DNA from: DATDYA01 sp035289165
GTDB taxonomy: Bacteria > Patescibacteriota > Patescibacteriia > Magasanikbacterales > GWA2-37-8
Reading direction: 5' to 3'
Length of the DNA stretch: 13,779 bases
NCBI GenBank assembly: GCA_035289165.1
Contig: DATDYA010000021.1
Span: 1 to 13,779 of the forward strand
The position numbers and the translations under genes are program-made. Shown here piece after piece: positions 1 to 7,246 of this stretch; position 1 is the stretch's first letter, and every line of letters begins with the position of its first letter. Below the pieces are notes generated by a model. That model did no database searches and was not told the origin of the DNA. It worked only from the letters and a program-made list of their open reading frames with translations.

Positions 1-80
1 GCCGCCTGCGAGCAATCGCAAGCGGCCGCGCCCCCAACTAAGTTTCCCACTTGATGAGAGACTTTGAGAGGGCAGACATC
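1..80 (+). ncRNA. 3' end of an unidentified structured RNA (runs off the left edge)
   Basis: Bases 1-11 pair with 16-26 around a GCAA (GNRA) tetraloop at 12-15: five pairs, one C-A mismatch (6/21), then five more. A second possible stem joins 51-56 (TTGATG) to 77-82. The stretch is much richer in G and C than the flanking DNA and leads straight into a strong terminator at 81-112, as expected for the tail of a stable RNA. I do not recognise it: the 3' sequences I know for RNase P RNA, tmRNA, SRP RNA and 16S rRNA do not match. The alternative is the last codons of a protein gene; two frames stay open to stops at 52-54 and 65-67, and neither tail is recognisable. Confidence 0.4.
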
Positions 81-112
81 AAAAAACCACTAGTTAAAAC
101 TAGTGGTTTTTT
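81..112 (+). terminator. Strong intrinsic terminator
   Basis: A perfect inverted repeat, CCACTAGTT at 87-95 and AACTAGTGG at 98-106, is flanked by six A's before and six T's after. It can end transcripts on either strand; on the plus strand it closes the structured RNA at the window edge and insulates the gene at 177. Confidence 0.85.
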
Positions 113-113
113 G

Positions 114-142
114 TTGCGGCATTTTCCGTTGTTTGGTATTAT
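114..142 (+). promoter_or_regulatory. Putative promoter for the P-loop NTPase operon
   Basis: TTGCGG at 114-119 and TATTAT at 137-142 are separated by 17 bp, directly after the terminator and about 35 bp before the first start codon. The -35 match is only partial. Confidence 0.45.
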
Positions 143-176
143 AGTATCAAGTTAGATCGTTATTTTTAAGTCATCT

Positions 177-875
177 ATGAATATGGCAGAGGAAAAATTG
201 GGTCGGGCCGTAGCTTTTGTCGGCCCACCACATAGTGGGAAGTCGGTTTTTTTAGCTGAGTTATATCGTCAGTTATTGGCGGAAAAAACCATAGGTAGCA
301 AAGCATTTTTACAAAGGGCTTGCCCGGACGGTGAGGGGATGTGGTCGGCAGAAGCCGATCAAGTACTAGTTAAAAAACTACGTCAAAAAGGAAGTTTTGA
401 TGAGCCTACCATGAATTTTTTTGTTACTTCTATCCGCGGGTTACGTCGAAACAAACCAATTGTTTTGGTGGACTGTGGTGGGCGCCGTTCCAACCAAAAT
501 GCTGTTATTTTACAGGAGTGCTCCGACGCAGTTATTCTTTCTTCAAATCCTGAAGAATTCGCACCGTGGAAAGAATTTTGCGCTGCCAACGGCGTAAATG
601 TTATCGCTGAATTCAAATCTGAGCTTTTAACACTCGAACAGCGGGAAGAACTTGATTCTTGTTTGCGTGAAGGCCGGGCGCTCGCTCCAGAATTAGTATC
701 ACAGGTAGAAACCAATCGCGCACCCTTTACCGGTACGATTAGAGATTTAGATCGTGATCGGCCTCCTGTGACTTACAAAGAAGCCCTGCACGAGGTCAGT
801 GTCGCTATGGGCCGTGAATTTTTAGAAAATAAAGAAGGTAGAGAGCAGGAAATACCAAGTATAAAAATAAAATAA
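177..875 (+). CDS. P-loop NTPase resembling the Csx3-associated ATPase domain
   Basis: A 232-residue soluble protein. Seen: a Walker A motif GPPHSGKS at residues 16-23, a conserved-looking CPDGEGMW at 49-56, and a hydrophobic strand ending in an acidic residue, IVLVDCGG at 95-102, which fits Walker B. A second hydrophobic strand, DAVILSS (117-123), is followed by EEFAPWKEF, as if a nucleoside- or ligand-handling Rossmann-like core continues. From memory, the GPPHSGKSVF and RAxxDGEGxW pair is typical of the ATPase domain fused to or neighbouring the CRISPR accessory ring nuclease Csx3 in some bacteria; here there is no Csx3 domain and no CRISPR array. The function is unknown. The start could also be the ATG at 183; neither has a clear ribosome-binding site. 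It is followed after 15 nt by the acetyltransferase gene, so the two are probably one transcript. Confidence 0.7.
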   Translation: MNMAEEKLGRAVAFVGPPHSGKSVFLAELYRQLLAEKTIGSKAFLQRACPDGEGMWSAEADQVLVKKLRQKGSFDEPTMNFFVTSIRGLRRNKPIVLVDCGGRRSNQNAVILQECSDAVILSSNPEEFAPWKEFCAANGVNVIAEFKSELLTLEQREELDSCLREGRALAPELVSQVETNRAPFTGTIRDLDRDRPPVTYKEALHEVSVAMGREFLENKEGREQEIPSIKIK

Positions 876-890
876 GTTTTTGTTTATCAT

Positions 891-1343
891 ATGGCAGGAG
901 ATACAATAACTTCGGGAGATATAGGAGAGAAGGTTAATGAACCAATACCAATAACCGCTGATGAAATTTTTAATTGGGTGGATACAATCAAAAAGACCAA
1001 ATCTGAAAAAGACTGGTGGGGTGCAAAAGCCGTTGTCGATAGGAATGCGCCAGGTGCTGACAAAGCCGATCGGGGGTTGGCTATTAGAGAGGGTGGGCAA
1101 ATTATGGCTGTTTCTCTCCTCGCCCCCGGACATTTAATCGGAGTGTTTGTCTTGCCCGACTATGCTGACCGAGGGTATGGAGGTTTGCTAATAAAGCGTT
1201 CAATTGAACTTCTCCTTTCCATCGGGAAAGGAGAAAAGATTAAAATTGAAGTATGTGACCGCCGTGCTGAAAGAATTATTAATCGGTTACCTGAAAATTT
1301 GAAACAATATTTACAAATAATCGATGTGATGAAAGATGAGTAG
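891..1343 (+). CDS. GNAT-family N-acetyltransferase
   Basis: A 150-residue protein. Residues 82-110 carry the GNAT motif A pattern: a beta strand (LIGVFVLPDY) followed by the acetyl-CoA pyrophosphate-binding loop DRGYGG at 93-98 and a helix. The canonical loop is Q/R-x-x-G-x-G/A, so this one fits with RGYGG. The first 60 residues are polar and probably contribute the substrate side. The acceptor (small molecule, protein or antibiotic) cannot be read from the sequence. It lies 15 nt after the P-loop NTPase stop and has no promoter of its own that I can see, so it is likely co-transcribed. It has no good Shine-Dalgarno site; GGAG lies just inside the gene rather than before it. The stop is TAG. 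A weak hairpin follows. Confidence 0.7.
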   Translation: MAGDTITSGDIGEKVNEPIPITADEIFNWVDTIKKTKSEKDWWGAKAVVDRNAPGADKADRGLAIREGGQIMAVSLLAPGHLIGVFVLPDYADRGYGGLLIKRSIELLLSIGKGEKIKIEVCDRRAERIINRLPENLKQYLQIIDVMKDE

Positions 1344-1344
1344 T

Positions 1345-1369
1345 TGGTTTTTAATAACCATATATTTTT
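1345..1369 (+). terminator. Weak hairpin, possible terminator
   Basis: TGGTT at 1345-1349 pairs with AACCA at 1356-1360 around a 6-nt loop, followed by TATATTTTT. The stem is short and AT-rich, so this may be only a partial terminator after the acetyltransferase gene. Confidence 0.25.
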
Positions 1370-1389
1370 GTACTGTATAAATTATCGTA

Positions 1390-1417
1390 TTGACTTTTAT
1401 AATATTTTTGATAATAT
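1390..1417 (+). promoter_or_regulatory. Putative promoter for the 90-residue protein
   Basis: TTGACT at 1390-1395 and TAATAT at 1412-1417 are 16 bp apart in a very AT-rich 100-bp gap. Transcription would begin near 1424, about 20 nt before the ATG at 1445. The surrounding AT-rich run offers other -10-like choices. Confidence 0.5.
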
Positions 1418-1444
1418 ATATTTATTATTTTTAACCTTAAAAAT

Positions 1445-1717
1445 ATGGTATCCGAAAACGAGGTATTTCCTCCAGACTACGGTTCTCCTGAAAAATTTAA
1501 CATAAGTAGGCGCAAATATCATTCTGCGGATGAATTGCCAGCGCTTGAAGAAGAATTAGCAAGGGTTGGAGTGGAAGTTGAACTTCAACGTGGGCTGGTG
1601 TGGGAAAGCGACAAGGCAGGGTCTGAACCTGCAGATGAAGCATATGAAGCATGGGGCGCAAGACAAGATGAACTTTGTGACATGAGAAAAGAAATACTAA
1701 AAAATAAAAAGGACTAG
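1445..1717 (+). CDS. Small acidic hypothetical protein, 90 residues
   Basis: I do not recognise this protein. It is hydrophilic, with no signal peptide or membrane segment. Residues 27-50 (HSADELPALEEELARVGVEV) and the C-terminal 25 residues look helical and charged, with a lysine-rich end. It is supported as a gene by its own promoter upstream, a strong terminator 20 nt downstream, and no competing gene on the other strand. It has no Shine-Dalgarno site. It sits between the GNAT gene and dnaE, but appears to be a single-gene unit. Confidence 0.6.
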   Translation: MVSENEVFPPDYGSPEKFNISRRKYHSADELPALEEELARVGVEVELQRGLVWESDKAGSEPADEAYEAWGARQDELCDMRKEILKNKKD

Positions 1718-1735
1718 AGGGGAGTAACAAAACAT

Positions 1736-1763
1736 AAAAAATCCTCCTTTAGGGGGATTTTTT
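1736..1763 (+). terminator. Intrinsic terminator
   Basis: ATCCTCC at 1741-1747 pairs with GGGGGAT at 1752-1758 (one T-G wobble) around a TTTA loop, with five A's before and a T tract after (1758-1763). It ends the 90-residue protein unit just before the dnaE promoter. Confidence 0.85.
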
Positions 1764-1778
1764 GTCGGGAAAATTCAT

Positions 1779-1807
1779 TTGCTTTTGTCGTTTGTTTACG
1801 GTAGAAT
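1779..1807 (+). promoter_or_regulatory. Putative dnaE promoter
   Basis: TTGCTT at 1779-1784 and TAGAAT at 1802-1807 with a 17-bp spacer. The predicted start of transcription is about 1814, which lies downstream of the TTG codon at 1811 and so favours the ATG at 1832 as the dnaE start. Confidence 0.6.
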
Positions 1808-1831
1808 AGCTTGGCTAGAAAGATAAAATTT

Positions 1832-4800
1832 ATGTCGAATTTTGTTCATCTCCATGTCCACAGTCACTACTCTTTGTTAGATGGCTTACCTAAAATTAAA
1901 GACCTAGTTAAGGCGGCTAAAGCGCGTGGTTTTACCGCCTTAGCCCTGACCGATCATGGCAACATGTATGGCGCTATTGAATTTTATGAAGCCTGTTTGA
2001 AAGAAGGGATAAAGCCAATCATTGGTATAGAGGCCTATCTCGCTCCGAAGAGTCGTTTTGACAAAGATCCGAATGATAAATATCACCACCTAATTTTACT
2101 AGCGACAAACTTTACTGGATACCAGAATCTGATGCAGCTCGCCAGCCTCGCCTATCTTGAAGGTTTTTATTACAAACCGCGGCTAGATAAAGAATTGTTA
2201 CGTAAATACCACGAGGGGATTATTGCCTCGTCAGCTTGTTTCGGTGGTGAGATTCCCCACATTATCCGCAAAGAAAACAACTGGGCCAAAGCCAAACAAG
2301 TCGCCTTAGAATACCAGGAGATATTTGGAGTGGGGAATTTTTATTTAGAACTCATGGATTTGCCGGCTTTGTCCGGACAAATGGAGTTAAATAATAAACT
2401 GGTTGAGTTATCTAAAGAAACCGGTGTTCCTTTAATCGTTACTCGTGATTCGCATTACTTAGATCCGGGCGATGATGAGGCGCAAGATGTTTTGACTTGT
2501 ATTCGTGATGGTCGGACGATTGAAGAACCAGATCGGCCAACTCAAGTGGGGATAGATTTGTCTTTAGCCAAAGGAGAGGAAGTCGCCAGCCGCTTTAAGC
2601 ATGTTCCGGAGGCCTTAGAAAACACCGTTAAAATTGCCGAACGGGTTAATATTGAGATTAAATTAAACACCTGGCATTTCCCGCACATTGATTTACCCCC
2701 CAATAAAACCGTCGATGACCATTTGCGAGATTTGGTGTATGAGCGATTGGCCAAACTTTTAGAAATTACACCCGAAGTCAAAGAACGGGTGGAATATGAA
2801 TTAAATATTATTGCCAAAAAAGGTTATTCTCCGTATTTTATCGTGGTATCAGATTATGTGGGTTATGCGCGAGAGCATGGTATCGTGGAAACCACTCGTG
2901 GTTCGGGTGCTGGCTCCATCGTGGCTTACGCCATGGGTATTACCACGGTTAACCCCTTGTATTTTAAACTTCCCTTTGAACGTTTCTTAAATCCGTTTCG
3001 TCCCTCGCCACCAGATATTGATGCTGACTTTGCTGACGATCGCCGTGATGAAATGATCGCCTATGTCACGGAAAAGTACGGTGCGGATAAAGTGGCGCAG
3101 ATTATTACCTTCGGTACTATGATGGCGCGCGGCGCCGTCCGGGATGTCGGCCGCGCGCTTGGTTATTCGTATTCTTTTTGCGACCAAGTGGCCAAACTTA
3201 TCCCCTTTGGCGCCCAAGGTTTTGACATGACGATTGAAAAGGCAATATCCTTAGAACCGGATTTAAAAAAACTTTATGACTCCAATCAACAGGTAAAGCG
3301 ACTTTTGGATTTAGCCCAGAAAATTGAAGGTTGTGCTCGTCATACCTCGATTCACGCGGCCGGCGTAGTTATCTCACCAACTCCTCTGACTGACTTCACT
3401 CCTATCCAGTATGAAGTTGGTGGTGGAAGAATCACCACCCAGTATGAAATGCACGCGGTTGAAGATGCCGGGCTTTTAAAGATGGACTTCTTAGGGATCC
3501 GCAACCTTTCGATCTTGGGGCACGCGGTAGAAATTGTTGAAAAGACGGCGGGGGTTAAAATAGATATTTACAATCTTTATCCTTGGGATGATAAGAAAAC
3601 CTATGAAATGTTGGCTCGGGGTGAAACTGTCGGTGTATTCCAGCTTTCCGGTTCTGGCATGACCCGTTATCTAAAGGAATTAAAACCCTCTTCCATCTTT
3701 GACATTATGGCCATGGTCGCCTTATTTCGTCCAGGCCCCATGGAATCTATTCCGGAATATATCCGTCGCAAGAACAATCCGGGGGAAGTAGATTACATCG
3801 ACCCAAGAATGAAAGATTATCTCGATCAGTCTTTGGGTCTCATTGTTTACCAAGATGACGTACTACTAACGGCGATTAATTTGGCTGGTTACAACTGGGA
3901 AGAAGCGGATAAGTTTCGCAAAGCCATGGGTAAGAAAATTCCCGAGGAAATGATGAAGCAAAAAGAAAAATTCTTTAAAGGCTGTAAAGAAATTGGTAAA
4001 GTTTCCGAAGGCAAGATCAATGTTCTGTGGGAAAGAATTGAGCCTTTTGCGGCGTATGGATTTAACAAGTGTTTGGCGGGTGATACAAAAATAGTAGATC
4101 CTAACACAGGGAAAATCCAAACCATTGCCGAAATATATAAAAAGAAAAACAATGTCAAAGTTTTGAGTTTACAAGTTAATAAAAAATTGTCTGTCAGTAA
4201 AAGCATTAAGGTCTATTCTAATGGTCGTAAGCGTGTATGGGAATTAAAGACAAGGTCTGGCAGGCTTATTAAAACTACTTCTGAACACCGATTCCTTACT
4301 TTTGCTGGGTGGAAAAGACTTAAAGAATTAAAAACCGGTAGTTTGGTGGCCACGCCGAGAATAATTAAACACAACGCGTCTGCAAAATTATCTGCTTCAA
4401 AATTGAAAGTTTTGGGCTATCTTTTGTCAGAAGGCAATTTATGCCACCCCCATGGAGTTTATTATTATTCTACCGTGTCTGACGAGGTAAAAGATTTTGT
4501 TAAGCATGTTAAAAAAGGTTTTCGTAATGTTAAAATTACTATCGATGATAGCAAACCGGCCCTATCTGTTTATGTTGGTCAAACTAATCAAAAAAATGGC
4601 GATGAACTCCGTAATTGGCTGAAAGAGCTTGGTCTGTGCGACAAAAAAGCAACTGAAAAAATAATACCGAATATTATTTTTAGACTTAGTAAATCTGACC
4701 TCGGAATTTTTATGGGAGCCTTATGGCAAGGCGATGGCTGTATACATGTAGCAAATGACAGCCAGGTTTACTATGCCACCAGTTCCAAGATTCTCGCTGG

Positions 4801-6601
4801 TCAGCTGCAGCACTTACTATTGCGTCTCGGGATTATCGGCACCCTACATACCAAATCATTTAAATATCGTGGTGGCGTACGGCCGGGCTATACAGTCAAT
4901 GTTAGTCGTTATACTAATTGGAAATTGTTTGATCGGTACGTCGCTCCTCACCTTATTGGCCATAAACAGCATATTTGGAAACAATTAATGTCGAATAATC
5001 AGATAATAAACGGTTCTATTTCCGAACGAGCGGCACGGGGGAGTAAAGATATCGTCCCTGTCGAGATCTTAGATGTTATTAAATTGGAATTAAAAAAGAA
5101 TAATGTAAAATTAGGATCGTTAAAAAAATTAGGTATCGCCCCAAGACTTCTGTTTAAAGACAAGAAGAAAAAAGGTTATTTACGTGAAACTATTGAAGCA
5201 TTGGGCAAAATTTCTGGTTCAAAGTTACTTCTTGATTATGGACAGTCGGATATATATTGGGACGAAATTGTCAGTATCAAACCGAAAGGCACAGAAGATA
5301 CATATGACTTGGAGATTCCGGGTGATCACAATTTTGTCGCCAACGATTTTGTAGTTCACAACTCTCATGCTGCTAGTTACGGTGTTGTCGCTTACCAAAC
5401 CGCCTATCTAAAATCTAACTACCCGGTCCAATATATGACCGCCGTTTTGATCGCGGAAAGCGGAGACATCGACAAGGTGCCAGCTATTATCCACGAATGT
5501 GGGCGAATGGGCATTGAAGTTAAACCACCGGATGTTAATGAAAGTTTCAAGAATTTTGCTATGGTTGGCTGGGAGAATGGTCAGGAAGCACATATCCGCT
5601 TTGGACTTTCGGGTGTTAAAAATGTCGGTGAGCATATCGCGGATGTTATTTATCATGAACGCAAAGAACGTGGTAAATACAAAAATCTGGAAGAATTTTT
5701 AAGCCGCGTGCAGGACAAAGACCTGAATAAAAAGTCTTTAGAGAGTTTAATTAAATGTGGTGCCTTGGATAGTTTTGGTTTCGATCGCGGGTTATTATTG
5801 GCTAATAGTGAAAATCTCCTAGCTTTCATCCACCATACTGTAGAGCAAAAAAATAGTTTACAGAATTCCTTGTTTACTAATTCTACTTTGCAATTAGATA
5901 ACCACGTTCGTCTTGACCCGGCGCCTGACGCGATCGAGGCCGATAAACTAACCTGGGAAAAAGAATTGCTAGGTTTGTATGTTACCGCCCACCCGTTTAC
6001 TTTTTTTGAACAAGCTTTGGGCAAGCATCTGATAGCAATTAAGAATCTTGCTCACCAGCCACGCAATACTTGGGTTGTTGTCGGTGGCGTTATTGACGCC
6101 ACCAAGAAAAAAATTACCCGCAGCGGTAAGCCGATGATGTTCGTCACCATCCAGGACACTTCGCAAAGTTTGGAGCTGTTAGTTTTTCCTCGTACCTACG
6201 AAACCACCAAGGATGTGTGGATTGAAGGTAAAACCGTTTGTGTTATCGGCAAAACATCTGAAGAAGAAGGGGATGATAAATTATTCGTTGAGAAAGCCTA
6301 TCTAATGACTAAAGAGAGCGTCGGAAGTTTGGCTAATCAACTAGCCTTTAGTGCCGGCGAAGCTAGCAAGCAACAAACAGCAGTAAAAAAAGAAGAAAAA
6401 GATGAGCTAATCTTAAATTTTTACCCCGTGGACGTTAAGTCAAAATCTGATAGTATTAAATCTATCTTGGCAAAGTACCCGGGGAAAGAGACGGTATATT
6501 TAAAGGTTGGTACTCAACTAATTAAAACTTCTTACCAGGCAGATCGCAACCCCGCTCTTTTTGATGAGCTTAAAATGCTTGTCGGGTATAACGTCCTGTA
6601 A
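1832..6601 (+). CDS. dnaE: DNA polymerase III alpha subunit (DnaE1 type) with in-frame intein
   Basis: The replicative polymerase. The ATG start gives 1589 residues; removing the 431-residue intein leaves 1158, the usual DnaE length. Order: PHP domain (about 4-280) opening with HLHVHSHYSLLDG; polymerase core with RGSGAGSIVAY, the catalytic PDIDADF at 394-400 (D397, D399) and the third aspartate D552 in KMDFLG; the GFNK/SHAASYG motif split by the intein; then helix-hairpin-helix and an OB fold near 1411-1500. It lacks the N-terminal OB and separate exonuclease of PolC. All nine PHP metal ligands of proofreading DnaE1 enzymes appear present: H8, H10, D17, H42, E67, H86, C136, D206, H208. An in-frame TTG at 1811 adds seven residues absent from family members and precedes the likely transcription start, so I reject it. 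The start has only a weak AGAAAG upstream. The next gene begins 4 nt after the stop. Confidence 0.97.
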   Translation: MSNFVHLHVHSHYSLLDGLPKIKDLVKAAKARGFTALALTDHGNMYGAIEFYEACLKEGIKPIIGIEAYLAPKSRFDKDPNDKYHHLILLATNFTGYQNLMQLASLAYLEGFYYKPRLDKELLRKYHEGIIASSACFGGEIPHIIRKENNWAKAKQVALEYQEIFGVGNFYLELMDLPALSGQMELNNKLVELSKETGVPLIVTRDSHYLDPGDDEAQDVLTCIRDGRTIEEPDRPTQVGIDLSLAKGEEVASRFKHVPEALENTVKIAERVNIEIKLNTWHFPHIDLPPNKTVDDHLRDLVYERLAKLLEITPEVKERVEYELNIIAKKGYSPYFIVVSDYVGYAREHGIVETTRGSGAGSIVAYAMGITTVNPLYFKLPFERFLNPFRPSPPDIDADFADDRRDEMIAYVTEKYGADKVAQIITFGTMMARGAVRDVGRALGYSYSFCDQVAKLIPFGAQGFDMTIEKAISLEPDLKKLYDSNQQVKRLLDLAQKIEGCARHTSIHAAGVVISPTPLTDFTPIQYEVGGGRITTQYEMHAVEDAGLLKMDFLGIRNLSILGHAVEIVEKTAGVKIDIYNLYPWDDKKTYEMLARGETVGVFQLSGSGMTRYLKELKPSSIFDIMAMVALFRPGPMESIPEYIRRKNNPGEVDYIDPRMKDYLDQSLGLIVYQDDVLLTAINLAGYNWEEADKFRKAMGKKIPEEMMKQKEKFFKGCKEIGKVSEGKINVLWERIEPFAAYGFNKCLAGDTKIVDPNTGKIQTIAEIYKKKNNVKVLSLQVNKKLSVSKSIKVYSNGRKRVWELKTRSGRLIKTTSEHRFLTFAGWKRLKELKTGSLVATPRIIKHNASAKLSASKLKVLGYLLSEGNLCHPHGVYYYSTVSDEVKDFVKHVKKGFRNVKITIDDSKPALSVYVGQTNQKNGDELRNWLKELGLCDKKATEKIIPNIIFRLSKSDLGIFMGALWQGDGCIHVANDSQVYYATSSKILAGQLQHLLLRLGIIGTLHTKSFKYRGGVRPGYTVNVSRYTNWKLFDRYVAPHLIGHKQHIWKQLMSNNQIINGSISERAARGSKDIVPVEILDVIKLELKKNNVKLGSLKKLGIAPRLLFKDKKKKGYLRETIEALGKISGSKLLLDYGQSDIYWDEIVSIKPKGTEDTYDLEIPGDHNFVANDFVVHNSHAASYGVVAYQTAYLKSNYPVQYMTAVLIAESGDIDKVPAIIHECGRMGIEVKPPDVNESFKNFAMVGWENGQEAHIRFGLSGVKNVGEHIADVIYHERKERGKYKNLEEFLSRVQDKDLNKKSLESLIKCGALDSFGFDRGLLLANSENLLAFIHHTVEQKNSLQNSLFTNSTLQLDNHVRLDPAPDAIEADKLTWEKELLGLYVTAHPFTFFEQALGKHLIAIKNLAHQPRNTWVVVGGVIDATKKKITRSGKPMMFVTIQDTSQSLELLVFPRTYETTKDVWIEGKTVCVIGKTSEEEGDDKLFVEKAYLMTKESVGSLANQLAFSAGEASKQQTAVKKEEKDELILNFYPVDVKSKSDSIKSILAKYPGKETVYLKVGTQLIKTSYQADRNPALFDELKMLVGYNVL
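4070..5362 (+). mobile_element. Mini-to-full-length DnaE intein with LAGLIDADG homing endonuclease
   Basis: A 431-residue protein-splicing element (residues 747-1177 of the precursor). Seen: N-terminal block A CLAGDTKIV with Cys1; block B with T70-x-x-H73; two LAGLIDADG-type motifs, GYLLSEG at 116-122 and MGALWQGDG at 215-223, each keeping its acidic residue (E121, D222); the C-terminal block TYDLEIPGDHNFVAND; and the terminal VVHN followed by extein Ser+1. All splicing residues (Cys1, block B His, penultimate His, Asn, Ser+1) are present, so splicing and endonuclease activity both look intact. The insertion point is GFNK|SHA, four residues downstream of the cyanobacterial split DnaE intein site (Y|CFN). 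By eye it is more AT-rich than the exteins. Confidence 0.95.
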
Positions 6602-6605
6602 ACTT

Positions 6606-7244
6606 ATGCAAAAATTTAGTCGGTATATTACTTTGTTAAACATCGTCTTACTCGGTTTGTCACCGGTATTTATTATTATCCTAATTTATTCCGAAACTGG
6701 TTCTCCTACTACGCCCTGGTGGGCGAGAGGCATCTTTGTCTCTTGGGCTTTTGCCTTTAATCTTTGGGTTGGATTGGGGTCACTCTTTAAAAATAAGTTG
6801 AACAAAATAACCACCCTAGTTTTTCTTCTCCTTAATTTTATATGGCCGATTTTAAGTTATTTCATTAACCCCCTCGAATCAAAGGGTATTTACCAAACAA
6901 TCAATTTCCATTTCTTATCCCTGGCATTGGCTACCTTTGTTTTGGTTCTCGTTGGTCCCTTTTTAAAGAAAGTTTCGAGTGAAGATTTCTGGGCAAGGTT
7001 TAGTTGGAAAAATTTACGAGAAAAAAAAGAGAGCGTCTTACCGCTCCTCGGGCTATCTATTTTCGGGTTGGTTGTCTTTGGCTACACCTTGGTGCTGCCG
7101 GCTATCTGGGCGGAAACAATTTTTTTACAAAATTATCCTACTGCTACTTACGTATTCATAGTTCTTGGCGTTCGCTATTTAATGGTTATTTTAAATTCCT
7201 ATTGTATCTTCAAAATTTTGTATTCCGAATCCATCTACGATTAA
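6606..7244 (+). CDS. Multi-pass membrane protein of unknown function
   Basis: I do not recognise a family. The 212-residue protein has about six hydrophobic segments, near residues 7-28, 42-61, 68-87, 101-120, 144-168 and 180-202, joined by short loops; the longest soluble part is the basic stretch KKVSSEDFWARFSWKNLREKK (about 120-140). There is no cleavable signal peptide. The start chosen is the ATG at 6606, because the reading frame further upstream overlaps the end of dnaE and would add 15 non-hydrophobic residues. It lies 4 nt after the dnaE stop and probably rides on the dnaE transcript. Its stop is 2 bp from the stop of the convergent tsaD, with no terminator between them. The charge pattern and lack of conserved polar residues give no clue to a substrate. 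Confidence 0.75.
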   Translation: MQKFSRYITLLNIVLLGLSPVFIIILIYSETGSPTTPWWARGIFVSWAFAFNLWVGLGSLFKNKLNKITTLVFLLLNFIWPILSYFINPLESKGIYQTINFHFLSLALATFVLVLVGPFLKKVSSEDFWARFSWKNLREKKESVLPLLGLSIFGLVVFGYTLVLPAIWAETIFLQNYPTATYVFIVLGVRYLMVILNSYCIFKILYSESIYD

Positions 7245-7246
7245 GT

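Noticed and set aside
1811..1831. Upstream TTG start for dnaE
   Set aside because: It adds residues not found in the family, lies before the predicted transcription start (about 1814), and the ATG at 1832 begins the usual DnaE N-terminus.
4070..5362. Group I intron or separate gene interrupting dnaE
   Set aside because: The frame stays open through the insert and carries intein blocks with Cys at the start and His-Asn/Ser at the end, so it is removed at the protein level.
5653..6024. Minus-strand 123-codon open frame inside dnaE
   Set aside because: It is antisense to conserved DnaE coding sequence and its translation is low-complexity, Ser/Lys/Arg-rich with no recognisable motif.
6561..6605. 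Upstream start for the membrane protein inside dnaE
   Set aside because: It would overlap the dnaE 3' end and add non-hydrophobic residues; the ATG at 6606 follows the dnaE stop by 4 nt and leads into the first membrane segment.
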